A stretch of DNA of 36,543 bases from assembly GCA_903856725.1 (NCBI GenBank), contig CAIOCT010000077.1, positions 1 to 36,543 on the forward strand. Direction: 5' to 3'. The stretch comes from an uncultured Verrucomicrobiota bacterium (GTDB taxonomy: Bacteria; Verrucomicrobiota; Verrucomicrobiia; Opitutales; Opitutaceae). Under the pieces are notes generated by a model that worked only from the letters and a program-made list of their open reading frames with translations, was not told where the DNA came from and searched no databases. Shown here one piece after another: positions 24,101-32,460 of this stretch. Numbering within the stretch: position 1 is the stretch's first letter; each line of letters opens with the position of its first letter. A program made the translations under genes and the position numbers.

Positions 24101-24292
24101 GCTGAATTAAAATCCCTAAAAAATTTCCTCAACACGCAGCGTCTCACCTATCGGGCCGCACCCGCTGAAGCGGAGAAACTGGTGCGGATTGGGCTAGCCC
24201 CACCGAGTCTCGGCGACCCCACTGAGCTCGCCGCATGGACGACGGTCGCCCGTGTGCTGCTTAACTCCCAGGAAGTCATCACCCGCTACTGA
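21188..24292 (+). CDS. PSCyt1-DUF1549-DUF1553 (planctomycete-type cytochrome c) protein
   Basis: The 1034-aa exported product has a signal peptide (about residues 1-23). The N-terminal PSCyt1 cytochrome domain carries CFHCH at 44-48, with FNRDIRPIMSDTCFHCHG and later ADPMPPIEMHKQLT. DUF1549 (about 145-360) has IDAFIRAQLTAKKI, LTGLPPTPAETAAFLADY and a second CxxCH, CAECH, at 327-331 in GSTFGCAECHDHKFDP. A variable beta-rich insert (about 430-650) follows, then DUF1553 (about 730-1000) with RLTRLDLAQWIVSPDNPITA, TNRLWAMYFGTGL and RTTSNTPQQALTLLNDPTFV. This family is a hallmark of Planctomycetes and Verrucomicrobia. Its reaction is unknown, and both Cys motifs could hold c-type heme. DUF1501 starts 8 bp downstream, the usual two-gene unit. 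Confidence 0.93.
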   Translation: MIRPALLCIHTFVLALLISVASAASNPPRVQFNRDIRPIMSDTCFHCHGFDAKSRKAGLRLDRREDALQPTKHDLLPIVPGQPDDSEIIQRIMDVADPMPPIEMHKQLTLEQKELFRRWVAEGAVYEPHWAYAPLTRPPVPGKKKLNPIDAFIRAQLTAKKISPAPEADKAQLLRRLSLDLTGLPPTPAETAAFLADYSRTAYEKQVDRLLASPHHGERLAVWWLDVVRFSDTVGFHGDQNQRIFPYRDYVINAFNANKRFDEFTIEQLAGDLLPNPTIEQRVATGYNRLNMMTREGGAQSAEYIAKYGAERVRAVSTAWLGSTFGCAECHDHKFDPIKTRDFYELQSFFADIKQWGVYSDYDYTRNPELKGFTNDFPFPPEIEVASPYLAGRHQRTEAELTALITTMRQRAAEPTGATRYATWIDETRAYLDRVPSGWEPIKNATFEFRLRDKLIPAHPLKIEADGTLHLEKPLEFRESLRLIFRPDGGRVTAIKVEVLSEIVQNKNPVWRYPVAPLTVSASVQDAQGKTRNLKVVFAEASAKMPRFINGTEFHGIAAGWRLPTPAKKEILTGVWLLAEPLALASGESLLLTLAGEELPTVRLTTSHLGAPHPLEVASAATLAALTATTRNPTQENLLIDTWLMSTAADPAAFSRYHQTIAKLNELGGGKAMTMVTEAVAPLTVRVLPRGNWQDQSGPVVLPATPSFLPGRRESTTTQRLTRLDLAQWIVSPDNPITARAVTNRLWAMYFGTGLSAAVDDLGSQGELPSHPELLDWLASEFRDGGWDLRHLIRLIVTSATYRQSSEFRPELRETDPANRLLAAQNPRRLEAEFVRDNALFIAGSLDLRDIGGPSAKPYQPAGYYTAIQFPDRDYLVSDADAQWRRGVYSHWQRTFLHPMLANFDAPARDECAAQRTTSNTPQQALTLLNDPTFVESARLFAARILAEGGKNDTTRLRLAFQAALARSPKSAELKSLKNFLNTQRLTYRAAPAEAEKLVRIGLAPPSLGDPTELAAWTTVARVLLNSQEVITRY

Positions 24293-24300
24293 CTCTGACT

Positions 24301-25755
24301 ATGCCCCCCTTCGACCCCATCCAACACGCGCTCAGCGTTAATCGGCGCACCTTTCTCACGCAAAGCGCTTACGGCCTCGGCGGCATCGCCCTCGCGCTGT
24401 TACAAAATAAACTCACGGCGGCCACCGGCGGCGCCCTCGCTCCCTCAGCCTTGCCGCCCGGTTGGAGCGGCCACTTACGGGAAGCTCATCTGCCCATTCG
24501 CGCCAAACGTGTGATCTATCTTTGTATGGCTGGCGGTCCCTCGCAGTTCGAAACGTTCGACTGGAAACCGCAGCTTAAGGCACTCGATGGTCAACTTTTC
24601 CCTGCATCATTCACCCAAGGCCAGCAGATTGCTCAGCTCCAAAATTCGGTGCTCAAGGCGCGCGGCCCATTTACAAATTTCCAGCGCCACGGTCGCGCGG
24701 GCATCGAGATCAGCGATTTATTTCCCCATATTGCGAGTGTGGCTGACGATCTCTGCGTGATTCGTTCGATGCAGACCGAACAGATCAATCATGACACCGC
24801 GCATGCGTTCATGAACACCGGCTCCATTATCAAGGGCCGACCGAGCATGGGCTCTTGGTTACTTTACGGCCTCGGCGCAGAAACGCAGGAGCTCCCCGGT
24901 TTTATTGTCCTTAACTCACAAGGTAAATATGGGCTCCAACCAATCTCCGCTCGCCAGTGGTCAAGCGGCATACTTCCCAGCCGCTTTCAAGGCATTCAAT
25001 TTCAAGCCCGCGGCGACGCTGTTCACTATGTTGGCAACCCTGACGGGGTGTGTCAAAGCACCCAACGCCAAGTCATCGATGAAATTCGTAATCTGAATAA
25101 CTCGCTTGCGGAGCAGACGCATGACCCCGAAATCGCGACGCGCATCGCGCAATACGAGCTCGCCTTTAAAATGCAGAGCAGTGTCCCCGAGCTTACCAAT
25201 TTTAAAAATGAACCGGCCGCGATGCTCGACCTTTACGGCATCAAGGAACCCGGCGATGGCAGCTTCGCATCGAACTGCTTACTGGCGCGCCGACTCGCCG
25301 AGCGTGGGGTGCGCATGATCCAACTTTACCACCGCGCGTGGGACCACCACAGCGACCTTGAGCCCGGCATGAAGACCGCGGCCAAAGATGTCGATCAAGC
25401 GACCGCGGCGCTGATCAAAGATTTGAAACAACGCGGCATGTTGGAAGACTCGCTCATTTTATGGGGCGGCGAATTTGGCCGCACGCCGATGGGCCAAGGC
25501 ACTGGACGGGATCACCATATCTTAGGCTTTAGTGTGTTCATGGCGGGCGGCGGCGTAAAAGCAGGCACTGTCTACGGCTCAACCGATGAGCTTGGTTACC
25601 GCGCGTTAGAAAATCCCGTAAATGTCCATGATCTTCATGCAACCATGCTCGCGCTCATGGGCGTCGATCACCGCCGGCTTAATTCAAAATATCAAGGCCT
25701 TGATGTGAGACTTACCGGCATCGCTGGTGAAGTCGTTAAGGGCCTCATGGCCTAA
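24301..25755 (+). CDS. DUF1501 protein, Tat-exported, sulfatase/phosphatase-like fold
   Basis: The 484-aa product has a twin-arginine signal (NRRTFLTQ, residues 14-21, then a hydrophobic stretch), so it is likely exported folded. Core motifs of DUF1501 are VIYLCMAGGPSQFETFDWKP, NHDTAHAFMNTGSIIKGRPS, YHRAWDHHSDLEPGM and LILWGGEFGRTPMGQG with GRDHHILGFSVFMAGGG, followed by VNVHDLHATMLALMGVDH. The His and Asp clusters resemble the metal-binding pattern of the alkaline-phosphatase/sulfatase superfamily, but no formylglycine-type Cys/Ser motif is obvious. The gene is almost always next to a DUF1549/DUF1553 gene, as here (8-bp gap). Function is unknown. The family call is firm. Confidence 0.93.
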   Translation: MPPFDPIQHALSVNRRTFLTQSAYGLGGIALALLQNKLTAATGGALAPSALPPGWSGHLREAHLPIRAKRVIYLCMAGGPSQFETFDWKPQLKALDGQLFPASFTQGQQIAQLQNSVLKARGPFTNFQRHGRAGIEISDLFPHIASVADDLCVIRSMQTEQINHDTAHAFMNTGSIIKGRPSMGSWLLYGLGAETQELPGFIVLNSQGKYGLQPISARQWSSGILPSRFQGIQFQARGDAVHYVGNPDGVCQSTQRQVIDEIRNLNNSLAEQTHDPEIATRIAQYELAFKMQSSVPELTNFKNEPAAMLDLYGIKEPGDGSFASNCLLARRLAERGVRMIQLYHRAWDHHSDLEPGMKTAAKDVDQATAALIKDLKQRGMLEDSLILWGGEFGRTPMGQGTGRDHHILGFSVFMAGGGVKAGTVYGSTDELGYRALENPVNVHDLHATMLALMGVDHRRLNSKYQGLDVRLTGIAGEVVKGLMA

Positions 25756-25885
25756 GGCGAGCCGTCAGCCTTCGCCGCCCTAGTCTCGCAACATCCCCCA
25801 TAAAATTAGGCGCCAACAATAGCCTAACCAGAATCTATCCTGAAAAATAAATCCTGATCATCTTACCTTGGAAAAAATACCCCGC

Positions 25886-27103
25886 ATGAACCTACCCTCA
25901 CCCCGCCTCCTCTTACTTACGCTGGGATTTCCGCTCATCGTAGCTGGTGCCAGCGGCCCCGGCTATCAACAGTTACAACTCTCAGATAAATTTTTTAGCG
26001 AAGGCGCTGTTTTTGCTGATCTTAATCGCGATGGTCACCCCGATGCCGTTGCCGGTCCATTTTGGTACGAAGGACCGACCTTTGCGCAGCGCCACGAAAT
26101 CTACCGGCCCGCCCCGTTCGACCCGCTTGGGTACTCCGATAATTTTTTCACCTTCAGCCACGACTTTAACGGGGATGGCTGGGCCGACGTGCTCGTCTTG
26201 GGTTTTCCTGGCATCGATGCGTCTTGGTTCGAAAATCCGGGCCTCCGCGACCTACCGTGGCGCCGCCATGTCGTTTTTCTGCCAGTTGATGGCGAGTCGC
26301 CCGTGCTCGGCGACCTGCTCGGTCACGGTTATCCGGTAGTGATCTGCGCCAGCGGCGGCCGCTTAGGCTACGCGGCCGCTGACCCACGAGATTCCGTGCG
26401 CCCTTGGACCTTTCACCCGATCAGCCCGCTTGGTCTGTGGAACCGTTTTACCCATGGCCTCGGTTTCGGCGACCTGAACGGTGACGGCCGCGCTGATATT
26501 CTAGAGAAAAATGGCTGGTGGCAGCAACCGGCTTCATTAGTTGGCGATCCCGTCTGGGAGTTTCACCCGTATCCTTTCGCCACCGCCCCGGCTCCCGGCG
26601 GCGCGCAAATGTTAGTCACGGATGTGAATGGCGACGGACTCGCTGATGTCGTCACGAGCCGCCACGCCCACGGCTACGGGCTGTCATGGTTTGAACAAAT
26701 CCGCACGGCCGCTGGAGCGATCAGCTTTAGTCCACATACTATTCTTTCCGAAAATCCTGAGACGAAAATTTCCGGGGTGCAATTCTCCCAACTGCACGCG
26801 CTCGCCTTGGCGGACGTCGATGGCGATGGCCTGCCTGATATCATCACCGGCAAACGCTGGTGGGCTCACGGGCCGAAAGGAGATGCCGATCCGGCCGGGG
26901 CACCCGTGCTGTACGCTTTCCTGACTCGGCGGGCGCCCGATCACACCGTCACTTTTGAACCACGTTTACTCGATGATAACTCGGGCATCGGCACGCAAGT
27001 CTACGCGACTGATGTTAACGCCGATGGCCGCCCTGACTTCATCGTCGGTAACAAGCGGGGTACTTTTGTCGTCCTTTCACAAAAAACTATTCAGAAAAAA
27101 TGA
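25886..27103 (+). CDS. Secreted FG-GAP/VCBS-repeat beta-propeller protein
   Basis: The 405-aa product, read from ATG 25886, gives a clear signal peptide (LLLLTLGFPLIVAGASG). A TTG at 25868 would add six residues. At least six Ca-binding-type loops are visible: DLNRDGHPD, DFNGDGWAD, DLNGDGRAD, DVNGDGLAD, DVDGDGLPD and DVNADGRPD. They are spaced over the whole length, consistent with a seven-bladed propeller similar to integrin FG-GAP domains. No catalytic motif is recognised. It may bind a glycan or a partner protein. The start lies 130 bp after DUF1501, and its TGA overlaps the ATG of the next gene (ATGA at 27100-27103), which implies tight translational coupling to the heme dehydrogenase. 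Confidence 0.85.
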   Translation: MNLPSPRLLLLTLGFPLIVAGASGPGYQQLQLSDKFFSEGAVFADLNRDGHPDAVAGPFWYEGPTFAQRHEIYRPAPFDPLGYSDNFFTFSHDFNGDGWADVLVLGFPGIDASWFENPGLRDLPWRRHVVFLPVDGESPVLGDLLGHGYPVVICASGGRLGYAAADPRDSVRPWTFHPISPLGLWNRFTHGLGFGDLNGDGRADILEKNGWWQQPASLVGDPVWEFHPYPFATAPAPGGAQMLVTDVNGDGLADVVTSRHAHGYGLSWFEQIRTAAGAISFSPHTILSENPETKISGVQFSQLHALALADVDGDGLPDIITGKRWWAHGPKGDADPAGAPVLYAFLTRRAPDHTVTFEPRLLDDNSGIGTQVYATDVNADGRPDFIVGNKRGTFVVLSQKTIQKK

Positions 27104-30100
27104 TTTTTCGTCTCAGCAATTTTTCAATTTTAGCGTTCAGTCTCCTGCCCTCAATACTGGGCACCCTGCAGGCGGATGAACCCGCCGCCCCGCTCAGCTC
27201 GCCGGAAGCTCAACTAAAAATGTTTCATGTTCCGCCCGGCTTCGAAGTCCAGCTCGTGGCGGCAGAACCTGAAATCCAGAAGCCCCTTAATCTGAATTTT
27301 GACTCGGCCGGCCGCCTCTGGGTAACCGGCACCACTCTTTATCCCTGGCCCGCGCGCGCCGATGCGCTCGACCGGCCCATCGCCAGCTTTGAGCATAATT
27401 GGAATAGCAACGGCATCGCTTTTCGCGCCGCGGCCTCCCCGCCCCCGCCGAGCGAACACGGTTTTGATACAGTGCGGGTGCTATCAGATTTCGATCCCGC
27501 CACTGGACATGCCCGTAAAATTTCCGTTTTTGCGGATGGCCTTAATATTCCGATTGGGATCGTTCCGCTGCCGCGGCGAGCGAGCGCGAAAGGCGATACG
27601 ATAATCGTTCACTCGATACCCAGCATTTGGCGATTAGAGGACACCGATGGCGATGGCCGCGCGGATGTGCGCGAAGAATTATACACCGGCTTCGGCTTTA
27701 AAGATACTCACGGTATGGCGTCCAGTTTCACCTACTGGGTCGATGGGTGGATTTACGGCACGCACGGCTTTGCCAACCACAGCGAAGTGCGCGATCGTTC
27801 TGGTCGAGTAACCGTGCTCGATAGCGGCAACACCTATCGCTTTCGGCCAGATGGCTCGCATTTTGAGCAATGGACGCATGGCCAGACCAATCCCTTCGGT
27901 TTAGCTTTCGACCCACGCGGCGATATTTATACGGCCGACTCACACTCCAAACCCGTTTATCTGCTCGTGCATGGGGGATTTTACGAAGGCATCAACAAAC
28001 AGCATGATGGTTTAGGTTTTGCTCCCCCGATCACACTCGATGACCACGGCTCAAGCGCCATCGCCGGCATTACGTATTACGCAGCTACTCAATTCCCCGA
28101 GGAATATCGCGGTAATCTTTTTAATGGCAATCCCGTCACCCGTCGCATCAATCGAGACCGGCTCGATTGGACTGGCTCCACTCCTAAAGCGGTCCGCATG
28201 CCGGATTTTCTCACGTGTGATGACCCCGCTTTTCGCCCAGTGCAAGTGAAGCTGGGCCCCGATGGGGCGCTCTGGATTGCTGATTTCTACAATCCAATCA
28301 TCGGCCATTATGAGCAACCCCTGACGCATCCAAACCGTGATCACGCCCACGGTCGCATCTGGCGCATTGTTTGGCGCGGTGAGGATAATTCCGTCCGTGC
28401 TCCTGTACCCCCCGATTTTTCAACAGCGAATGCATCAGCGCTCGTGAGCAAACTAGCGGATGATAATATTGTCGTCCGCACGCTTGCGACCAACGACCTC
28501 GTCGAACGGCTCGCCGCGTCCAGCGCTGTTCCCGCTCTCCACGCAGCGGCTGGTAAATCCGCGGCGCTACCGACCGCTTTCGCCCTCGAACGACTTGATG
28601 CTACCGATGATCAAAAATTATTTGCGCCCCTCGCTACCGCGACGACTGATAGCGATGCCGCCCTCACCGCCTTGCGCGTGCTCGCGACTCGCGCGAATCT
28701 TGGCGATCACCGAGAAAAATTCTTTACGGACCTAATCGCGCGAACCACGCCCGGTCACCTCTGGCGGGCAATCGGTGATCTATTCACGATTCATTCCGAA
28801 CCGTGGCAGACCAAATTATTACTCACGATGATGGCGCGAACGCCAGCAGCGGATACGGAGCTCACCTACGCCCTCCGACTAGCGCTCAAGTCCCGCGTCG
28901 CGGCGACGCCATTGCCAGAACTCAATACCCTCGCCGCCGCCAATCCTCAAGATGCCGAGCGCCTTGCTGATGTAGCGCTCGCCGCACCCACCCCCTTGGT
29001 CGCAGAGTTTTTAATGAGCCACTTGGAGCGCACCAAATTTACTTCGCCCCGCGCTGGCGAGTACGCCCGTCAAGCGGTGATGTTGCTGCCACCCACCCGC
29101 TACGATACGATCGCGCCGCTGATACGCTCACTCGCGCACGCTCCGACCGTGCAACAACTGGCACTCGCCGAAGGACTCGCCGCCACTTCCTTACTACCTG
29201 GTCGCGTTCTGCCCGACGACGTGACGGCGTGGATGCGCCGCACCCTTGTCGCCTCATTTGCGCTGACCGATTACATGCTGGTAAAGCGAGCGGTTGAGGC
29301 TTCGCAAAATTTGGTGTTCGCGGAAAAAAATGAGCCCCTGCGCAAGCTCATCCTCAATCCGATGACTAGCCACTTAGCCCGCCTCTCAGCTATTCGCGGA
29401 GTAGCGTTGGACAGCGAAGGCATCGCAACATTGATTACTCTACTCAATCGACACGCAGAGCCGATCATGTTTCGCCGCGGAGCGGCCGAACGACTCGCCC
29501 ACCCATCAGCGGGCCCCGCTGGCCGAGCGGCTATTCTCGCGGTGCTGCCCACCGCGCAAAATGATCTCGCACTGACCATCGCCAGCCACCTCGTGCTCAC
29601 TGAAGAGGGCACTGCGGCGCTCATCACGTTAGTGGCCCAAGGCAAGGCTCCCCCCGCATTACTCCGCCAACATTATGTTGAAATCGGACTGCGCGAAAGG
29701 TCACCGGCGCTGCGCGCTCAGGTAGCTGAACTCGTGAAGCACCTCCCCACGGAGGATGCGCGGCTCGATGCGGTCATTAACACGCGGGCCGCTGCTTTTG
29801 CCGCAACCAAAGCTAACGCCGAACATGGGGCGGCAGTTTTTGTCCAAAATTGCGCAGTGTGCCACCGCTTCAAAAATTCAGGAGGCAATCTCGGCCCGAG
29901 TCTCGACGGCATCGGCTCCCGCAGTAGCCAGCGCGTCATGGAGGATATCCTCGATCCCAACCGCAACGTAGATCCAGCTTTTCGTCTGGCTACGATCAGC
30001 CTAAAATCTGGTGAAACGCGCGGCGGCCTCAATCTACGTGATCATGGAGACCTGCTGACCCTGACGGACCCAGCGACTGCGCAAGATTTCAGTGTCGCGA

Positions 30101-30225
30101 AAAATACCGTGAGCGCAGTCGCCACCAGCGTCACCTCACCCATGCCTCCCGCTTTCGAGAGCGTGATTTCGGAGAAAGATTTCTTCGACTTACTGGCTTA
30201 TTTGCTGACACCGGCCAAGTCTTGA
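27100..30225 (+). CDS. PVC-type heme-binding dehydrogenase, second subtype
   Basis: The 1041-aa exported product has a signal peptide (about residues 1-25). The propeller domain covers about 35-425, with FHVPPGFEVQLVAAEPEIQK, EDTDGDGRADVREEL, HGQTNPFGLAFDPRGDIYTA and IADFYNPIIGHYE. A long HEAT-like helical region (about 440-880) leads to a C-terminal cytochrome c domain with CAVCH at 918-922, followed by GGNLGPSLDGIGSR. It differs from the dehydrogenase at 2672-5680 in its signature (ADFYNPIIGHYE instead of CDMYREVIEHP). Oxidation of a sugar or related substrate with electron transfer to heme is inferred from the family name; no substrate is known. It is the last gene of the cluster and is coupled to the FG-GAP gene. 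Confidence 0.9.
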   Translation: MIFRLSNFSILAFSLLPSILGTLQADEPAAPLSSPEAQLKMFHVPPGFEVQLVAAEPEIQKPLNLNFDSAGRLWVTGTTLYPWPARADALDRPIASFEHNWNSNGIAFRAAASPPPPSEHGFDTVRVLSDFDPATGHARKISVFADGLNIPIGIVPLPRRASAKGDTIIVHSIPSIWRLEDTDGDGRADVREELYTGFGFKDTHGMASSFTYWVDGWIYGTHGFANHSEVRDRSGRVTVLDSGNTYRFRPDGSHFEQWTHGQTNPFGLAFDPRGDIYTADSHSKPVYLLVHGGFYEGINKQHDGLGFAPPITLDDHGSSAIAGITYYAATQFPEEYRGNLFNGNPVTRRINRDRLDWTGSTPKAVRMPDFLTCDDPAFRPVQVKLGPDGALWIADFYNPIIGHYEQPLTHPNRDHAHGRIWRIVWRGEDNSVRAPVPPDFSTANASALVSKLADDNIVVRTLATNDLVERLAASSAVPALHAAAGKSAALPTAFALERLDATDDQKLFAPLATATTDSDAALTALRVLATRANLGDHREKFFTDLIARTTPGHLWRAIGDLFTIHSEPWQTKLLLTMMARTPAADTELTYALRLALKSRVAATPLPELNTLAAANPQDAERLADVALAAPTPLVAEFLMSHLERTKFTSPRAGEYARQAVMLLPPTRYDTIAPLIRSLAHAPTVQQLALAEGLAATSLLPGRVLPDDVTAWMRRTLVASFALTDYMLVKRAVEASQNLVFAEKNEPLRKLILNPMTSHLARLSAIRGVALDSEGIATLITLLNRHAEPIMFRRGAAERLAHPSAGPAGRAAILAVLPTAQNDLALTIASHLVLTEEGTAALITLVAQGKAPPALLRQHYVEIGLRERSPALRAQVAELVKHLPTEDARLDAVINTRAAAFAATKANAEHGAAVFVQNCAVCHRFKNSGGNLGPSLDGIGSRSSQRVMEDILDPNRNVDPAFRLATISLKSGETRGGLNLRDHGDLLTLTDPATAQDFSVAKNTVSAVATSVTSPMPPAFESVISEKDFFDLLAYLLTPAKS

Positions 30226-30290
30226 AGAATCAGCGGCAGCACAACCACGACGCCAATTAAATCAGGGGTAACCGTCGATTGATCGATCGC

Positions 30291-30319
30291 AAAAAAAGCC
30301 CACCGAGTGAGGTGGGCTT
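30291..30319 (-). terminator. Intrinsic terminator of the minus-strand lipoprotein gene
   Basis: AAGCCCACC (30296-30304) and GGTGGGCTT (30311-30319) form a 9-bp stem with a 6-nt loop. On the minus strand it is followed by TTTTTTT. It lies between convergent genes and may also stop the plus-strand dehydrogenase transcript. Confidence 0.88.
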
Positions 30320-30358
30320 ACTTCAATGGCGCTCAAAAGGCGCCGGCGAAGCGACCTG

Positions 30359-30886
30359 CTAGCGAACGTCGCTGGCAAGCCAGTGTTTGATTACCCGACC
30401 TTCGCGAAAGAGAATAAAAAGAGTATCACTGGGCAGATCTGGTATCGTGGCGGAAGTCTGCACGCCGCCCCGGGTGCTCGTGTCGCCTAGCCCTTTAGTG
30501 GCACCACCTCCCGAGCTCGGCGCATTTGCCGATACATAGTCGCTTGGTCCCGTGCGCCCAGCGGTATGAGCAGAATCGAGGGTCGTCTGCGGACTCTGCG
30601 AGCCGTAAGCAGGATAGAAATCATTATACGTCCACAGGGTATCCTGACCATTGGTGGTAATTTTAGACGCTTTACCAACCGCAATGTAAACCATGTCCAT
30701 CGTATACCCCTCACCGAAATACCCGTTTTTAATATCCTGCTGCTGGACAGTAGGCAGTGTGTTGAAGATAGCCGATTTTTCCTGAATTCGATTTGGAATC
30801 CCTGAGGATTCACACCCAACGATAAAAAAAGCTGCTAGAATTGTCGCGAGTGAAACTGAACAACGCAGGAATAAATTATTCTGCAT
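30359..30886 (-). CDS. Lipoprotein of unknown function
   Basis: A 175-aa product when started at ATG 30886. The N-terminus is a typical lipoprotein signal with lipobox IVGC at Cys25, followed by ESSG. The rest is soluble: a helical, Gln-rich part (LPTVQQQDIKNGYFGEGYTM, then VYIAVGKASKITT), a DTLWTYNDFYPAYG segment, a Ser/Gly/Thr-rich low-complexity stretch (about 110-145) and a C-terminal DTLFILFREGRVIKHWLASD. The middle part (VYIAVGKAS, then TLWTY and the final FREGRVIKHW strand) loosely recalls small BamE/SmpA-like folds, but I cannot confirm this. An alternative ATG at 30910 adds eight residues. It is a single gene with its own terminator. Confidence 0.65.
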   Translation of the reverse strand: MQNNLFLRCSVSLATILAAFFIVGCESSGIPNRIQEKSAIFNTLPTVQQQDIKNGYFGEGYTMDMVYIAVGKASKITTNGQDTLWTYNDFYPAYGSQSPQTTLDSAHTAGRTGPSDYVSANAPSSGGGATKGLGDTSTRGGVQTSATIPDLPSDTLFILFREGRVIKHWLASDVR

Positions 30887-31014
30887 GAGGGAATGAGGGA
30901 GGGGTATCATGCGTTAATGCTACTAGAACCCCCACCCGACTCAAGGAAATCATCGGGCATTATTCCCTAAGCGCTCAGTAAAATAAATCGACCCTCACCT
31001 CGGAAGCGCCAATC

Positions 31015-31587
31015 CTAAAACCAAGCGTGACGAATCCACGCGACTGCCAAGCCAATCAAAAGACCAAAAAGATGGCCTTCCCAGGAGGTGCCATTGCGAG
31101 CTGGTTTCAGCCCAGCAAGCATACCACCATAAAAAATCAAGACCCCACCAGCCACCAGTAAGTCCGGCGTCGTTCGCGTCAACCAAGCCAGCATAATCAA
31201 ATAACCAAAAAAACCAAAGATCACGCCGCTCATGCCAACATGAGCCGCCTTACGGCCGCAGAGCCAGAGTAGTCCGCCTTGGCCAAACGTCATCGCCAAG
31301 ACGATGATTAAGAATTGCGCCTGCTCACGCCGAAGCACCAACGCCCCCAAGATTAAAAATGGCGGCAAGTTCGCCGCAAAATGCGCAAAATTAGCGTGCA
31401 CAAATGGCGCCGTAATAAGCCCAAGTAGCCCGCGTTCCGTGCGCGGCACGATCGCAAGTGCGGTCGCTGCTGCCGTCGACATGACCCCAACCAATGTCCC
31501 CACTAGCATAGCAGCTGCCGGCCACGATAGATAATAGTACGGTGCCGTCGTAAAAAGCTGCGTGAGAAAACTAAAAACTTCATCCAT
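31015..31587 (-). CDS. Rhomboid-family intramembrane serine protease
   Basis: The 190-aa membrane protein has about six hydrophobic segments. The rhomboid signatures are present: HANFAHFAANLPP with His64, His69 and Asn73 in the second segment, the nucleophile motif GMSG with Ser120 (HVGMSGVIFGFFGYL), and the catalytic His172 (SWEGHLFGLLIGL). The Ser-His dyad is intact, so it should cleave transmembrane substrates. It is short and has no extra domain. The substrate is unknown. It lies about 130 bp from the lipoprotein gene on the same strand and may or may not share its transcript. Confidence 0.9.
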   Translation of the reverse strand: MDEVFSFLTQLFTTAPYYYLSWPAAAMLVGTLVGVMSTAAATALAIVPRTERGLLGLITAPFVHANFAHFAANLPPFLILGALVLRREQAQFLIIVLAMTFGQGGLLWLCGRKAAHVGMSGVIFGFFGYLIMLAWLTRTTPDLLVAGGVLIFYGGMLAGLKPARNGTSWEGHLFGLLIGLAVAWIRHAWF

Positions 31588-31770
31588 AGTGATTAATCAG
31601 TGATGTTCGTTTAAAAGAAAAAATCCAGCTCTCTCCTACTAGCCTGATCATCCTATTCCTGCCGGCCAAAACCAATTGCGACTCTCGCAATATTTAATGG
31701 GGGTATTCATTGATGAAAAAACGTGGGGACTCCTCTTTACATGCGACCCACGGGCGAATAAATGTGCACC

Positions 31771-32424
31771 ATGTTGAAATCAATGCTGCAAGGTCTACTC
31801 GGATTGACGCTTTTGATTAATGCTGCATGCGCAGAGTCTTGGTTCGTGACCGACTGGCGCAAGCAAGCCGCCGCAGGCGATGCCAATGCCCAGTGGCAAC
31901 TGGGTCTAGCGCTGGCTAACGGTCGCGGCGTAGAAAAAAATGACCGTGAGGCGGTCCAGTGGATTCGCAAAGCCGCAGAACAAGGTAACGCGAGCAGCCA
32001 ATTTTCTCTGGGTTTAATGTACTCCACCGGCATTGGTGTGACCAAAGATCTTAAGGAAACTTTGCGCTGGTATCGCCTGAGTGCAGCCCAAGGCGATGTG
32101 TACGCCCTCAATAGTCTTGCCGCGATGTACGCCAGCGGTACGGGTGTGCCGCAGAATAAAACGGAAGCGCTGAAATGCTATCGTCTCAGTGCAGAACAAG
32201 GTGAAATAACTGCCCAAGTTAACCTCGGCGCCGCGTACGCGCGAGGCGACGGTGTTCCCCAGAATTTGAGCGAGGCCTATCTCTGGTGGCAAATTGCCAG
32301 CGATCTCGGCAATGAAACCGCCGCAAAAAATCTTAAGGTTATCAAAAAATTAATGACGGCGGAGCAAATTACTGAGGCAACCCGGCTAGCGCGGGCACAG
32401 CTTAAGAAGCTGCCATCAAAATAA
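31771..32424 (+). CDS. Exported Sel1-like repeat protein
   Basis: The 217-aa product, from ATG 31771, has a signal peptide ending near ACA-ES (about residue 22). An ATG at 31762 would add three residues. Four Sel1-type helical repeats of about 36 residues follow, each with the pattern A..G.A.AQ..LG..Y..G.GV..D..EA..W: examples are GDANAQWQLGLALANGRGV, GNASSQFSLGLMYSTGIGV, GDVYALNSLAAMYASGTGV and GEITAQVNLGAAYARGDGV. Such solenoids mediate protein interactions. No catalytic motif is present. Its stop codon is embedded in a perfect inverted repeat. Confidence 0.88.
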   Translation: MLKSMLQGLLGLTLLINAACAESWFVTDWRKQAAAGDANAQWQLGLALANGRGVEKNDREAVQWIRKAAEQGNASSQFSLGLMYSTGIGVTKDLKETLRWYRLSAAQGDVYALNSLAAMYASGTGVPQNKTEALKCYRLSAEQGEITAQVNLGAAYARGDGVPQNLSEAYLWWQIASDLGNETAAKNLKVIKKLMTAEQITEATRLARAQLKKLPSK

Positions 32425-32460
32425 AATTTTGATGCTGCCCCTGCCACTAGGGAAGGGGCA
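32414..32460. terminator. Two adjacent hairpins between convergent genes
   Basis: CATCAAAAT (32414-32422) and ATTTTGATG (32426-32434) form a perfect 9-bp stem with an AAA loop that includes the Sel1 gene stop codon. Directly next to it, TGCCCCT (32436-32442) and AGGGGCA (32454-32460) form a second stem that includes the stop codon of the minus-strand gene. The pair probably acts as a bidirectional terminator. Confidence 0.65.
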
